DNA of 18,286 bases from Saccoglossus kowalevskii (Eukaryota; Hemichordata; Enteropneusta; Harrimaniidae). A model generated the notes under the pieces. It made no database searches. It worked only from the letters and a program-made list of their open reading frames with translations, and was not told where the DNA came from. Numbering within the stretch: the first letter of the stretch is position 1; each line of letters opens with the position of its first letter. The stretch lies in the NCBI RefSeq assembly GCF_000003605.2, contig NW_003131864.1, forward strand, positions 204,040 to 222,325. The letters are read 5' to 3'. Positions 1 through 10,444 of this stretch are shown here, piece after piece. A program made the translations under genes and the position numbers.

Positions 1-339
1 GCCTGGACTTTACATTAGTTACTTCTTTGTCAATAAAAGTCGTTCCATTTTCTAACTGTCTACCCTTTTTTCTACTGACACAACACGTGCCGTGATAGCT
101 TTCTGTTCCGCTAAAATGCTGTTTACTGTTTCGGAAACACCATCAACTGTACTCACCAAATCTTTTAGACATTCCTTTATCAGCATTTTCATTGAACTCA
201 CAGACAGACATTGACTCACAGTACCGAGTTCCGAAGCATCGTCACCAGTGGCGTCGCCATCTTGAAAATATTTCGAGGTCTGCTGGTCATCGGCTGCAGG
301 TGAATGAATTTTCGATTTTGAACGAAGTTCCAATGGCAT
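1..339 (-). pseudogene. Retrotransposon ORF1-like coiled-coil protein, broken and cut by the window edge
   Basis: Reading leftward from an ATG at 339, a 95-codon frame is open to a stop at 52-54. Its N-terminal half is polar and low in hydrophobics (SPAADDQQTSKYFQDG). Its C-terminal half is a heptad-like helix with regularly spaced V/L/I (motifs such as VDGVSETVNSILAEQ and ITARVVSVEKRV). This layout resembles ORF1 (gag-like) proteins of animal LINE-type elements, which trimerise through a coiled coil. Just before the stop the charged coiled-coil pattern carries on in a neighbouring frame to the window edge. This suggests a one-base frameshift and a dead copy. An in-frame stop lies a few codons upstream of the ATG, so the start looks right for an ORF1. 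No reverse transcriptase is visible because the element would continue off the left edge. A host coiled-coil gene exon is possible but less likely. Confidence 0.45.
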
Positions 340-482
340 AATGATGTCGTAAATTCACAAATCGTTGAGATTGGCTATAATTGACCAAATACAAGTTGTA
401 CTGAGCTGTTATCTCTACTGTAGTGGCATAAAACATAAATTCTCTGCTGAGCGATGTTACCACTGACTTCACTCCACACTCA

Positions 483-770
483 TGACGTCACCATCTCTGA
501 TAGTTGGCTTTGCGTCATACACCGTTCCTGTCAGTTACGCCCTCTTATTTCGAAGCGTTTTAGTGACGTAAATGGGTGTGACGGACGACATTCACAAGAT
601 AATATTGTTTTTATCAGTCGTCGTCTGATTATGTTTTTTGTGTATTTGCTATACTCTAAATAACGACTACGCAACGAAACAGTTGTCTGTTTGAACGACA
701 CGACTTACACCCATTTACGTCATGTTGACATCACATGAGAGTCTCGTCGCTAGAAGGCGCGACTTATCAG
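483..770. repeat. Foldback (MITE-like) element with a perfect 16-bp inverted pair
   Basis: TGACGTAAATGGGTGT at 564-579 recurs as its exact reverse complement at 707-722, 127 bases away. Similarity continues weakly on both sides: a CGCCCTCT-type motif at 539-546 on the left is mirrored by CTAGAAGGCGCG at 750-761 on the right. A TGACGTCA octamer sits near the left edge. This is the shape of a degraded foldback or MITE. Outer ends and target-site duplications could not be fixed, so the coordinates are approximate. Confidence 0.45.
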
Positions 771-1950
771 AAAGCTGTATTAAACAGCTCTATATGTGAA
801 TTTAGACCGAATCAACAGTAACATGAATCACGCTATCACCTTCAGATACAATTATCATCAACAGATTTGAGATTTGAACATATGTTTCTAAAAACATCAC
901 AGTATTGTTTGCTATTTTGTATGTACATAAATTATTCCTGTGTATGTATATTTCTAGTGTCACTTGTTAAACACTAATCTGCATTTAGTTATTATCTAAA
1001 AACTTGATTTTACATTTCTGACACGAATTTTGCAGAGTACAATTTGACAACTATTTCCACTTAACTATTTTCTCTATAATCGGACACAATTTCAGGAAGC
1101 TATCACCAACTTCCGATTACCCTGCATATTTTTCACATTACGCTGATCTTTTATCACACTCGTTTTGTTTTCCACACCAGCCTAACGGTGTAATGCAGTC
1201 GATTTCATCAACTCAGACAATTCTCCATCACTGCTCGCCAATATGAATCATGCAAAGCCACTTGCGATATCCTTGAAGGGAATGTGAATGAGGGCCCTGA
1301 TACAGTGACGTGGCGGATCTAGCACAGTGATATTATTTCTATTCCCACTTACCTATTTATTTTATTTTATTTCTAAATGATGAACGACTATAAAAATCAA
1401 ACGCAGTTACACATTGACAATTTCCTGAGCTTCTGACGAGATCTCGCGAATTTAGAACGTTTGGAATCACGTAACAAAGGAATTGTTATGGGCACTACTG
1501 GCAGCCAATCTTGGCGATGGAGGTTATACGCCCGTTTTTACTATTTCTTTGTATGTTCCTGTCCTCCATGGACATTGATTAGTTCTTGATCTGAGAAGCG
1601 TTTCAAGTAAAAATAATAGCAGGAAAAACCTGCACTTTACATAATACCAATAATCTAAGAATAACATTTTGTTTGAATCGAGTTCTCTTGAACAATAAAT
1701 ATATATTTGAAATTAAATATAAAACAAAAAAAACGTAGATTTTAATAATTTTGCTTTGCGAAACGAACAATATACCCTTTTTTGTAAACATAATTTCGCA
1801 GTCGTGGCTTATCGTGTGAAACGCATGATTAATGCTAAAAATGCGATAACTCTACAATACAATGTAATTACTTTAGAATGTAGAACATGCGAATCTCCCT
1901 TTGCCGAATCGCGCGAGATCTCGGAAGGCACTGGAAATGGTGTGAAAACG

Positions 1951-1991
1951 TAATGCTGACGTCACAGAAGCGTTTTGTCGCCAGAGGGCGT
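1951..1991. repeat. Short fragment related to the 483-770 foldback
   Basis: The order ACGTCAC, then an AAGCGTTTT run, then CCAGAGGGCGT resembles the reverse complement of about 530-570. GTCGCCAGAGGGCG (1977-1990) matches GTCGCTAGAAGGCG (746-759) at 12 of 14 positions. This supports a dispersed small repeat family. The AGAGGGCG core also resembles part of the CTCF consensus, so a binding-site reading is possible. Confidence 0.35.
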
Positions 1992-2525
1992 TTATTATTG
2001 CAAAGGTTTATGGTTATTACCAAATCTGCCTGTGGCGGGGATGCCTTGCTCATCGTACATATCGTACTGCATCCTATAGCAAAGTGGTCCTTCTGGGCAG
2101 CGGGCTGAATGGCATCGCTAACAAATAGAGATTTTTACGCCCATGATTTGAGCCAGTTGTTTTATTGTTATGTGCAAATAAATGTGTCCGATTTTGTTTT
2201 ACAATGTAATCGGACTCTTCAATACACGAACGAGCTAACGAAAAGCAAAAAAAAACTTTTTTGGCGTAATAGATACAACGCTAAGGAAACTAGTACGTCC
2301 GATTGTAAAAAAATATTTTTTTGAAATTTAGAGACATTCTTCTGGTAAACATGTTCCTCGTTATACCAATCACCTTCAATAGTACCATTTGCGTCTGCGA
2401 GTCAAAGCAGTCGGAATCGTTCAATCAGAATTAATGTGAAAGGAATTGTTTTTTTTTCGGAATTCTATTAAAATGCAAATGGTTTTCATTTATAGCATTG
2501 ACATTAGGCTTGGCTGCTATTCCAG

Positions 2526-2627
2526 GTCACGTGACACACAAATATATAGCATAGGTCAGATTATTTGAGTCTGATACGGTATTATATATTACAAGCCCAC
2601 GAAGACAAACCGGCCATTTTGAGGAAG
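2526..2627 (+). promoter_or_regulatory. Candidate promoter: palindromic E-box, TATA-like box, YY1-like site, donor-like end
   Basis: GTCACGTGAC at 2526-2535 is a perfect 10-bp palindrome and matches the extended E-box bound by USF/MITF/TFE-class bHLH-Zip factors (the CLEAR motif). It is followed by a TATA-like ATATATAG around 2542-2549, a GGCCATTTTG YY1-type element at 2612-2621, and AAG|GTCAGT at 2627/2628, which would serve as a 5' splice site. The order and spacing fit a core promoter with a short non-coding first exon. Each part is common by chance in AT-rich DNA, and no transcript evidence is available, so this is inference. It lies upstream of and in the same orientation as the LDLa/Sushi gene. 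Confidence 0.22.
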
Positions 2628-2953
2628 GTCAGTAAATCTAGGTTGTACATTTTGTAAATAATATGGGTAATGCGCTCAAGGTTTCATTTTTTTTAAAGAT
2701 AATTTGAACACAACAATGTTGGTATCTTAATTATAGAACACATGAACACAGTGCATGGAATTAGATTAGGTTCGACTATTCATGGCGTAAAATACAAGTC
2801 ACTGTCGATTAAATGTCACGGAATGTCATTATCAAGTCTAAACATACTAAGTCGTTAATCAGATTTGAAATATAATTATCTCCAAATCTCAGCTACGTGA
2901 AGATAATTTAGTGAGTTTGCATAATTATTTATTCCTTATATGCCTTTTATTAG

Positions 2954-3059
2954 TATATGTATATCTAATTTATGTATCGAATATAGTATTTTTTGTATTA
3001 ACTATAATGCCAAGACCATTATTATTTCCATTAACGTCCATTGCTCTTGTTTTTGATAG
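2954..3059 (+). CDS. Speculative first coding exon with signal-peptide-like start
   Basis: An ATG at 3007 opens 17 codons reading MPRPLLFPLTSIALVFD, then AG|GTAAGT at 3058-3065, a near-perfect 5' splice site. A short positively charged N-terminus and a hydrophobic core just before a donor is a common layout for the first coding exon of a secreted modular protein. A pyrimidine-containing stretch ending in TAG at 2951-2953 could be the upstream acceptor. The donor is phase 2, whereas the LDLa exon begins in phase 1. At least one unseen phase 2-to-1 exon would therefore be needed for both to belong to one gene. The peptide is short enough to be chance. Confidence 0.15.
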
Positions 3060-3188
3060 GTAAGTAGACTGGTGCATTATGGGAAATTGAAGAAGAATAT
3101 TGACAGCTTGGTATTCGGTCGTGCAAATTTATCTGTTAATCTGGCATCAGAGATAGGTCTAACATAGCGGTGTAAATACATGTGAATG

Positions 3189-3202
3189 GTTACTATGGCA
3201 AC
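3189..3202 (+). promoter_or_regulatory. RFX X-box-like palindrome GTTACTATGGCAAC
   Basis: The half-sites GTTAC and GGCAAC match the RFX consensus GTNRCC-N(0-3)-RGYAAC except for one base in the left half. RFX factors control ciliary and some neuronal and immune genes. It is one of several such sites in the window. Function is inferred only from the motif. Confidence 0.35.
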
Positions 3203-3503
3203 GCAGGGTATTTCGATGTGTGTTTCTACACCGTGTACGCTGCCTTTCGAAATTCCGTGCAATTAAGGTTTTCCTTTTCTTTCGATTAATGCTACACTAA
3301 ATTGCCACCACGATATTCCAAGAAATTGGGTTGCACTAGAATGTTTGAAAGACTGTTAGTAATTATCAGATTACAGAAAGAGAGAGTGGAACTAATGCAA
3401 TGACTTCAGTTTATGTGGTTCTAATAGTTGATTGGCTAATGTCATTGAAAAACTATTATCCTGCGTTATTTTACTAAGTGAAACATTTGCCACAAGCTTT
3501 GTG

Positions 3504-3553
3504 ATGCAAATAAATAGACAATGACGTCAGATCTAATTAAGATTTGCATTGTC
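3504..3553. promoter_or_regulatory. Inverted octamer pair flanking a palindromic CRE
   Basis: ATGCAAAT (3504-3511) and its reverse complement ATTTGCAT (3542-3549) flank a perfect TGACGTCA (3522-3529). A second nested inverted pair, GACAATG (3517-3523) and CATTGTC (3547-3553), overlaps the same segment. ATGCAAAT is the POU/Oct consensus and TGACGTCA is the CREB/ATF/bZIP consensus. The symmetric layout suggests a composite enhancer module. It could equally be the core of a small foldback repeat. Confidence 0.35.
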
Positions 3554-6500
3554 ATCCAGGAATGTCTTCACACAGAAAGTGAAATCACGGTGGCACATTT
3601 GTAAAAACTAAAAAAAAATCAAATAAACATCAGTTATTAAGCACACCTTTTAACAAATGTTATATTAGCTAGAGTTTCTTTTTCACATTCATTCAACTAG
3701 AAGCGCTAATTATGTTTTAATAGCAGAGAATAAATATATCGAAGAAAACGAACACTGTGAAACTGAATCCCATTCAGTAACTGTTGATTTCCCATACGAG
3801 AATAGACGCCAGTATTTCGTCTCGACGTCAACAAACAATGGCACGTCTGATTGTCCTTAAAATAGAAATCATGCTGACTATAAGTTGTTACAGTTCAGAG
3901 GAAAGCTGAAAGAAAAATAACGGTATCAACACTATTATCGTTACTATAGCGATGAGAACTTTGAAGGGAACAGCTACCCGGTAGTGCCGAATGAGTTTTT
4001 AACGTAGAAGTGTGCTTTCTCGTATACTAAACGAAAATACACAGAATTTATCTAGTGTGCAGTAATTTGAGTGTACTGCCCACCAAGAAATCGATGTTGA
4101 CCAAGACAAGTTTCGGGTCACCATCATTTTCTTCGAGAAAATAATGGTTATATTTTGATGATGGTTATTTGTTCGCGAATGATGGCAATTTTATCCAGGT
4201 GTTAGAAATCTTTTAACATTGGTGGCCATTTTTTTCAGTATTAGAAACAGCATTATCATCTGTTCTTACGCTGGATGTATTATGTCATATCTCATTGTGA
4301 CTGGGCGAAAAATTATAAGTCATTCCTGATGCGGTAATTTGTGTATTATGTCGACCTATTCCATAAGTTCAGGTTTTTATAAAGTGATAAGACAGTTTCT
4401 GAATAATATTTAGCTAATTGTCATTAAAAGATGCTACCGTGGCGTCAATAAATAATTGTTCATGTAATTATGGTTCTGTAATTCAATGCAGTACACAATA
4501 AGTATGATTGTCATGCTATTTCTGACTATTTAGCGTTTTTTTGTAATTAGTTTTTAACTGAATACAAACAACTCATACATATAACCATTAGGTAATGTGC
4601 TGTCATATTTACGTCAGTCAACCAAAATGTCGCCGAATGAACTCAAGGAAAGTACGCCGTTTGAAATGTTATTATCGGTTGGTTGGTGCTGATATCTTGT
4701 TCTCATATTTGATAAAAGGAGCTCGGAGGTAAAGAATCCATTGACATGGAAAGTGTTTGACAAATTGATAACATTCGTCGTTAGCTGAGTGCTCTCACGC
4801 ATGTATATACTCCGTAGTAGTAGTTGACTATACATGAATTCTCATCTAACTATGCAATGAAGCATAGATCAACACAATCCTTGTACAAGCATATTATTGA
4901 ATCGATAATCTAACCAATTACTTGGACAGTTGAGTAATATATTATCACGACTTCGTTCATTGAGACTATTCAACTGTGAGAAGGGCCCGTAGGGTTGATA
5001 CATATCTACCTAATACTCACTGACAACAAGTTATTTTAAAGTATGATGTAAGATATTTTATTCAACTAACATATAAATGGAGCAATGGCTAATTATGATC
5101 GCATTTAATTCAAGCAATTTCAGTGTATCTATGTAATTTCATTTTCTAAACACGCTGGGCATGATTACCAATATAGACATCTATCTGCATTCATAAAATC
5201 TGAAAAAACAACATTTTTGGTCAAACGTGATTTGATTACAAAAATAACACGAACAGTATCATCCTAATGAATACCCCTAGCCGTGAGATGTAGGGTGTAA
5301 CTTCAGGTTAATAATAATAGACAACTGATTTTTGGTTGCATGTCTGTAGTTGTTTGGTCGGTTGTACCTTTTGTTCTTTTGTAGATTGTTTTGTCAGTTG
5401 TTGCTAGTCATCTTTCCTCAACAACATACGGTTGTGTGTGTTATTTCTACTTTCTTATAGTAGCTGGCTTATTAACTTTCAGAGAATGTCTGAATCAAAA
5501 ATCAATATATGCAACTCCTTTTCCATCTGTTGCTACCTTATCAAGCTGAAACATGAATTGCATTATTTTCTAATTTGCATACTTAACAATTGTGCGCCAC
5601 ATTTACCATATTACAATAGTCAATTAATTCACTAAAGTTGTTATCATTTGTTATCTTTTATCATATTGATTGCATTAATACTTGTTAATAGAATTTATGT
5701 ATTATGCAAAGCACGTACAATTACGCATGTGGAGACCTAACAACAATTAGAATAGTTTTAATAGAGTGGGTACTTACTTTCTTAGAAGATAAATGTACAT
5801 CTTACCCGTAATTATCCATATTGTATACCCCCCTCTTGTCGATTTATCTAAGTATTGTGTGGCGTTTGTTTGTTAGTTCGTTAATCGTTAAACTCTATCG
5901 TGACTTGCAAAAACATCCCTCGTACACTCAATTTCAATGCAGCGATGAAAACATACTTGTTCATAAGGGCATTTACCCTATGACTGTGCGAGAATGCAAA
6001 TAGTGTTATTATAAGTTTTGTTCATTGATGACGCCTTTGTAATTTTATTGCATTCAATGCTCGTAAAATGTACGTTTTGGAAATTTCGACTATGCACGAG
6101 ATGCCGTGGAACGCCGGTCGAAGAGCCGGTGAAAACAGCTAGAGTCGCGGAAAATTCGAATTCAACTTAAAGAAATCATGCCCAACCAAATTTATATATG
6201 TTGCTTATGTAGGGGTAATCTTATTACACTGTTCAGGGGAGTCTAAACAATTATCCCAAGGTACAGTTTTCTGAGAGTTTTCGGCCATTGTTTTCACAGT
6301 GGGGTGTCCGGGGCGATAATATATAAGATATCCTATAAATATCTACACACTCCGAAACAACTAGTGTTAGTTTGCTACTTACACAGGTACTACGCCAATC
6401 TATGGATGTGTAGGTGGTTTAATGTGATCTATACGTATTGAAATAAGCAATACTAACCTGTCGGAGATGGCATTAGCGGGTATTTCTAATTTCAATATAG

Positions 6501-7456
6501 ATATAGGTCTATAAGCAAGTTCTATTCATATCACACATCTTAACAAAACACCCATCAAAGTGACAGACTTCCAGGCATAACTCATTATTATGTAAATGAA
6601 ATAAGACGAAATCGCTTTCAATAAGTTAATACCGTTCTTATAACTCAAACAAGTATTTCACGGCTTCTTATTGTCGTGCCAGCATTTTGCAATTAAACTC
6701 GACCAACACCGTATTGATTGCATTCTCAAAAACCCTGCAAAAGCCATTACCAAGTTCATTACCTGTCAATTGAACATCATAAAATATACTGATTTGCAGT
6801 AAATTGTCGATTATAAACAATGATACAGAGTTCACATACATGATAGAATGCATTGATACGGGGGAAAAACTCTTGTATATGTGTAATTCGAAAGAATCTA
6901 ACAATGCGAAAAAAGAACTGAAACCATACTATATATCTCAGATAACAACGTTCACACACAGAAGACACTATCATCCTCTTTTGGAATGTGAGTGTACGGT
7001 GTTTTGTTGAGCTAATAATTTACATTATGACGCATATTGAATATATATTAGTATTAGTATACGTCAGCTGACACTTTATCATACAACTATTTTCGTAATC
7101 ACATGTAGATGTCACCTCAGTAGCTCCAGAATTCGTAAATTGTTTTTATTGTCAGTTATAGTGATACATCAACGGTCGTCAAGTATTTAACATAATTTGG
7201 GTCAATGGATTGCCATCTTGTCATCTGGAAATAATTAGTACTGAGAATTAATTTCGATTTTCACATGGAATGGCACACATTGTATAATCTTGAGCAGTGA
7301 GTGTTAAGCGACGGAGCGGTACCATACAATAGTGTGGACGAGGACACATCCATTATAGTAATTACACTTGCTGATATGTAATGCACTATCCGCCATTGTT
7401 TTTGTAGCATATCCAACACTGAAGCAAACTTGCGTTATTACATTGTTCCCATCACC

Positions 7457-7469
7457 ATTACCTAGCAAT
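7457..7469. promoter_or_regulatory. Weak X-box-like site ATTACCTAGCAAT
   Basis: The core TACCTAGCAA fits the RFX arrangement, with the two outermost bases of the ideal GTTACCTAGCAAC changed symmetrically. It is weaker than the sites at 10044, 10169 and 17804 and is listed for completeness. Confidence 0.2.
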
Positions 7470-8356
7470 AAAGGCGAATGGGTCGTTTTACATTAACACT
7501 AATCACAAAGTTGTTGTTGTATAGAAATATTGATTTATAAAATATGAATCGACACAATTCAAACAGCATTAAGTGTTGCAATGGTGTCACAAATAAAAAA
7601 ATGATTGGTCCAGTGTCTAATAGCGTTTTTTTAACAGTGTATTTGAAAGGTTCAAGTAATCAATGTGATTTCTCTGTGTAGACTTTCTATTAGGAAAAAA
7701 GATCGCCAAAGTTGTTTGATTTGTTTCTGAAAAGCTCCACATCGTATGCCATTTAATCGCCAAAAGTGGCCAGATTTTCTAACAGACAGACATAACATCT
7801 TCGCTCTATCAGCATCAGGCGACATTTACCGAAACTGAAAAGCGTTGAAATGTTAATTGCTCAAGGCTTTTACATAAGAGTTGAATGTGTACAATGTTAT
7901 TAGAACTCACGACAAATCACTTTCTGTCTGCGTTAATTGCGACTAACATTCAGGGTGATTTTCATTCTGCTTTCATGTGACAATTACAGCAGAATAAATT
8001 GTTTCTTTCTAAGTGAAGCTGGCTAAGCATGTCAACTTAGGGCACATGCATTTTCTTTGAGACTTGTCTGTTTCATAGTAGCATGAATGGGTACGGATTA
8101 AAAAAATGGTCTGAGTGGTGTGTATGTTGCTTATTTCTATTATTTCGTAGTGAGTTCTGTGACGTTAGCATCTGCAACAGAATAACCCAATGAGAACGCC
8201 GAGAACATGAGTCAAAGATGAAATGATGAAATGAACGACTTATGGTATACATTTCGGATGAAATATAACTAGAAACAAATGAATTTCAAATGCAATTTAT
8301 TCAATCATTGTCTATATGTCACTTTATCTGTGACAATAATTTCCGTTTGTTTTACA

Positions 8357-8382
8357 TAATCCTTAATTAATCCGCGTAATCA
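8357..8382 (+). promoter_or_regulatory. Cluster of homeodomain TAATC sites
   Basis: TAATCC occurs at 8357-8362 and 8368-8373, and TAATCA at 8377-8382, with a TTAATTAA palindrome at 8363-8370 overlapping the second. TAATCC is the preferred site of K50 homeodomains (Otx/Pitx/Gsc class). Three sites on one strand within 26 bases is a compact cluster, though TAAT cores are frequent in AT-rich DNA. Confidence 0.2.
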
Positions 8383-9312
8383 ATTTTTTATCTGGGTTCC
8401 AAAAAATCACCAAAAAATGGTGTAGATTGTTTTCGAACAGTACTGGGCATGATAGCATGGATCGTGTGGTTCGAATACAAAGCCGGTGCAAATCAACTTA
8501 TAAGATTCTTCTTGATTGACTACCGAACCGTCAGGCCAATCAGATGGCATCTTGTTTGTTGACAGGTGTTGTTCGACGAATCAAATGATGTCTCGTATAT
8601 ATGCTTCGATTCAACTGAGAGTGCACACGAAATTCCACATGACAGCCGAGTATTCAATCACTTTGCGTGCACTGCAACGCTGTCAAATTAATTACACCAT
8701 TAATGAAGGCATTGTTAGGAACGCTGAAAATAATCAATATTGAGTTCAAGTATACAGCCATTGGCGAGGTAAAACTAGATCACGGGTGAAGTACGTTCCT
8801 TACGGTACATGAAGAGCACTTTGAACGTTTATTTTCGCCCAATCTAATATATTTTGTCGCCCAAGTTCCTGCTGTATGTACTTGCACTTGATTAAACATT
8901 GTACATGATTTCATTCCTAATTTTTCAATGGTGATTAGATTTGAAATACAGTACACATGAAGTTAGTGAGGCGTTATATTTTGCGTGCGCATTTTCTGTG
9001 TTTGAGCGCCCAGTTTTAAAATAACTGACAACATATAACGATATCTGCTAGCAATTAACCCGTTATTACAAACATCCTTCATTGATTGGTGCCTACGAGC
9101 TGAGAATAATTCTGCAAACCATCGAGATAAGAAATTTCATTCAGTTATCTAAATTACGCGCATGCAACGATATAAAAGTTCATTTTCATGACGGGAAACA
9201 CTACTAATATAGTGTGATTGATCCAGTTATCACAAATAACGTTCTCGAATTACATCCAGAAATCCAAAGTATCGAAGCGCACACTCAAATAGTAATTTTC
9301 TTTCAATTACAG

Positions 9313-9546
9313 GTTCAGGTTCATGTGGAGCGGGAGAGTATGAATGTAGTGATACTAGTTGTATCTTGGCAACGCAACAATGTGACTACTACCAGGATTG
9401 CTCATCCGGGGAAGATGAAACAAGCTGTTCGTGTACAGGGGATCAGTTCACTTGCAACGATGGTAGATGCATCCCGTTGTCCAGATGGTGCGATGGGATA
9501 AGAGATTGCAGTGACAGCGAAGACGAGGTTTCATGTTCGACTCCAG
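9313..9546 (+). CDS. Exon encoding two LDL-receptor class A repeats (internal exon of a modular extracellular protein)
   Basis: The exon is 234 nt, phase 1 at both ends, with acceptor CAG at 9310-9312 after a pyrimidine-rich tract and donor G|GTATAT at 9547. It encodes about 78 residues. Repeat 1 has six cysteines from CGAGEYEC through CDYYQDC to DETSC. Repeat 2 is a textbook LDLa: CTGDQFTC, NDGRC, RWCDGIRDC, SDSEDEVSC. The acidic calcium ligands around C4-C6 are present in both (CD..DC...DE), so both should fold as Ca2+-bound ligand-binding modules in the secretory pathway. Repeat 1 lacks the usual Trp/Arg and Gly before and after C4, so it is divergent. The exon can splice in frame to the Sushi exon at 15863. 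A second CAG six bases inside offers an alternative acceptor. The exons before it are not identified. The parent family is uncertain: LDLa-CCP proteases, complement-like or receptor proteins all fit. Confidence 0.92.
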
Positions 9547-10043
9547 GTATATTTCACTTTTATAAATTAAATAATTAATTTTTAAGAGTTATTATTCGAA
9601 TAATCACTGGATTATATAACACTTGTAAAACACCTCGCATTATAAAATCATTCAAGCGAAAAGTCAACAAAAGTCATCATCACCAATAATACAGCCAGGA
9701 AACACGTCCATGACGTCATCATTACTGAGATGGGTGTAAGCAAAATGTTAATATAGAACTGTAGTTGCCAGGTCATTTAAGAAAGTAACAAATCTTCTCA
9801 AAACAGTATTTGATATTGACAGGCGATAACAGATGAAATAATATCGAACGGCGTTACTTACAACAAATTACTTGGTACTTCCATGCTAGAGGTCGTGACA
9901 TTACGGGGTATTGAATCTACTCAATCAAGACAAATAGCTAAATTACGTAACAACACATTGTACTTTGAGTTAGCTTCCCATAACTTGAATTTAGAATAGC
10001 ATATATCGAGTCGGTTATATACAATGTTTCTATAAATTTTGAC

Positions 10044-10056
10044 GTTGCATAGCAAC
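10044..10056. promoter_or_regulatory. X-box-like perfect palindrome GTTGCATAGCAAC
   Basis: GTTGC and RGCAAC half-sites are separated by one base, with perfect dyad symmetry except at the centre. This is the closest approach in the window to the classic RFX site with a short spacer. It lies about 500 bases into the intron after the LDLa exon and is the first of three such sites in roughly 400 bases. Confidence 0.4.
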
Positions 10057-10168
10057 CATACTACACACAATTTAAGCAGAAAAAGCTAATGAACAATTCG
10101 TACTCACTATACGAGATAAAACTTGACTTTAATAGGAACGAAGGCACACGTGTCAAACTCACGTGATT

Positions 10169-10182
10169 GTTGTTATGACAAC
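10169..10182. promoter_or_regulatory. X-box-like palindrome GTTGTTATGACAAC
   Basis: GTTGTTATGACAAC is near-perfectly dyad-symmetric: GTTGT mirrors ACAAC, and the middle is TATG. It differs from the RFX ideal by C-to-T in the left half and the equivalent change in the right half. It is followed by another ACAAC-like extension. Second member of the intronic cluster. Confidence 0.3.
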
Positions 10183-10444
10183 AACTTAGAAACATATTTA
10201 TATGTTATTGGGAATTAAACTGTGGTGTCAATTCGTGACAATGCCGTAAATGTCAATAATTACACTTTATTTGTCTAGCTCTGGTATCTGACGCTGTAAT
10301 TACTGTTACAAACACGATGGGTAGCTATGTTTTATCGTAGGCACAATGCTGATTTAGCCATGGAAATATCACCTTCGTCAAATTTGAAGTCTATAAGATT
10401 TACGATATTTTTTCCCCAAAACAATGAGTCAGCCTTTTATGCAA

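Larger units (their letters stand above)
340..2520. other. Non-coding, repeat-derived stretch
   Basis: No exon is recognisable here. Open frames are short (up to about 73 codons), overlap on both strands and show no domain pattern. The stretch contains the foldback described at 483-770, a related fragment near 1951-1991, two perfect TGACGTCA octamers (483-490 and 1957-1964) and an AT-rich run of TTTTA-type sequence near 1354-1375. It may include the 5' flank of the retroelement at 1-339. It is either upstream of the LDLa/Sushi gene or inside a 5' intron. Confidence 0.6.
2628..9312. other. Long non-coding stretch upstream of the LDLa exon (5' introns or intergenic)
   Basis: Apart from the speculative exon at 2954-3059, I found no exon-like segment: no Cys-rich phase-1 module and no recognisable domain in the short frames on either strand. 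Notable contents are listed separately: X-box-like palindromes (3189-3202, 7457-7469), an octamer/CRE inverted repeat (3504-3553), a homeodomain-site cluster (8357-8382) and a perfect GTCAGCTGAC palindrome (7063-7072). A small CpG-containing pocket near 6111-6150 carries GCCGGT twice, 12 bases apart. The rest is AT-rich and plain. Confidence 0.6.

Noticed and set aside
2768-2778. GGTTCGACTAT resembling a B box
   Set aside because: Same reasons: no paired A box or tRNA fold.
8466-8480. GGTTCGAATAC resembling a tRNA/SINE B box
   Set aside because: No A box at the right distance, no cloverleaf and no Pol III terminator arrangement; a single motif only.
9214-9501. 95-codon plus-strand frame overlapping the LDLa exon
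   Set aside because: Out of frame with the LDLa modules, which have all twelve expected cysteines; it is a shadow.
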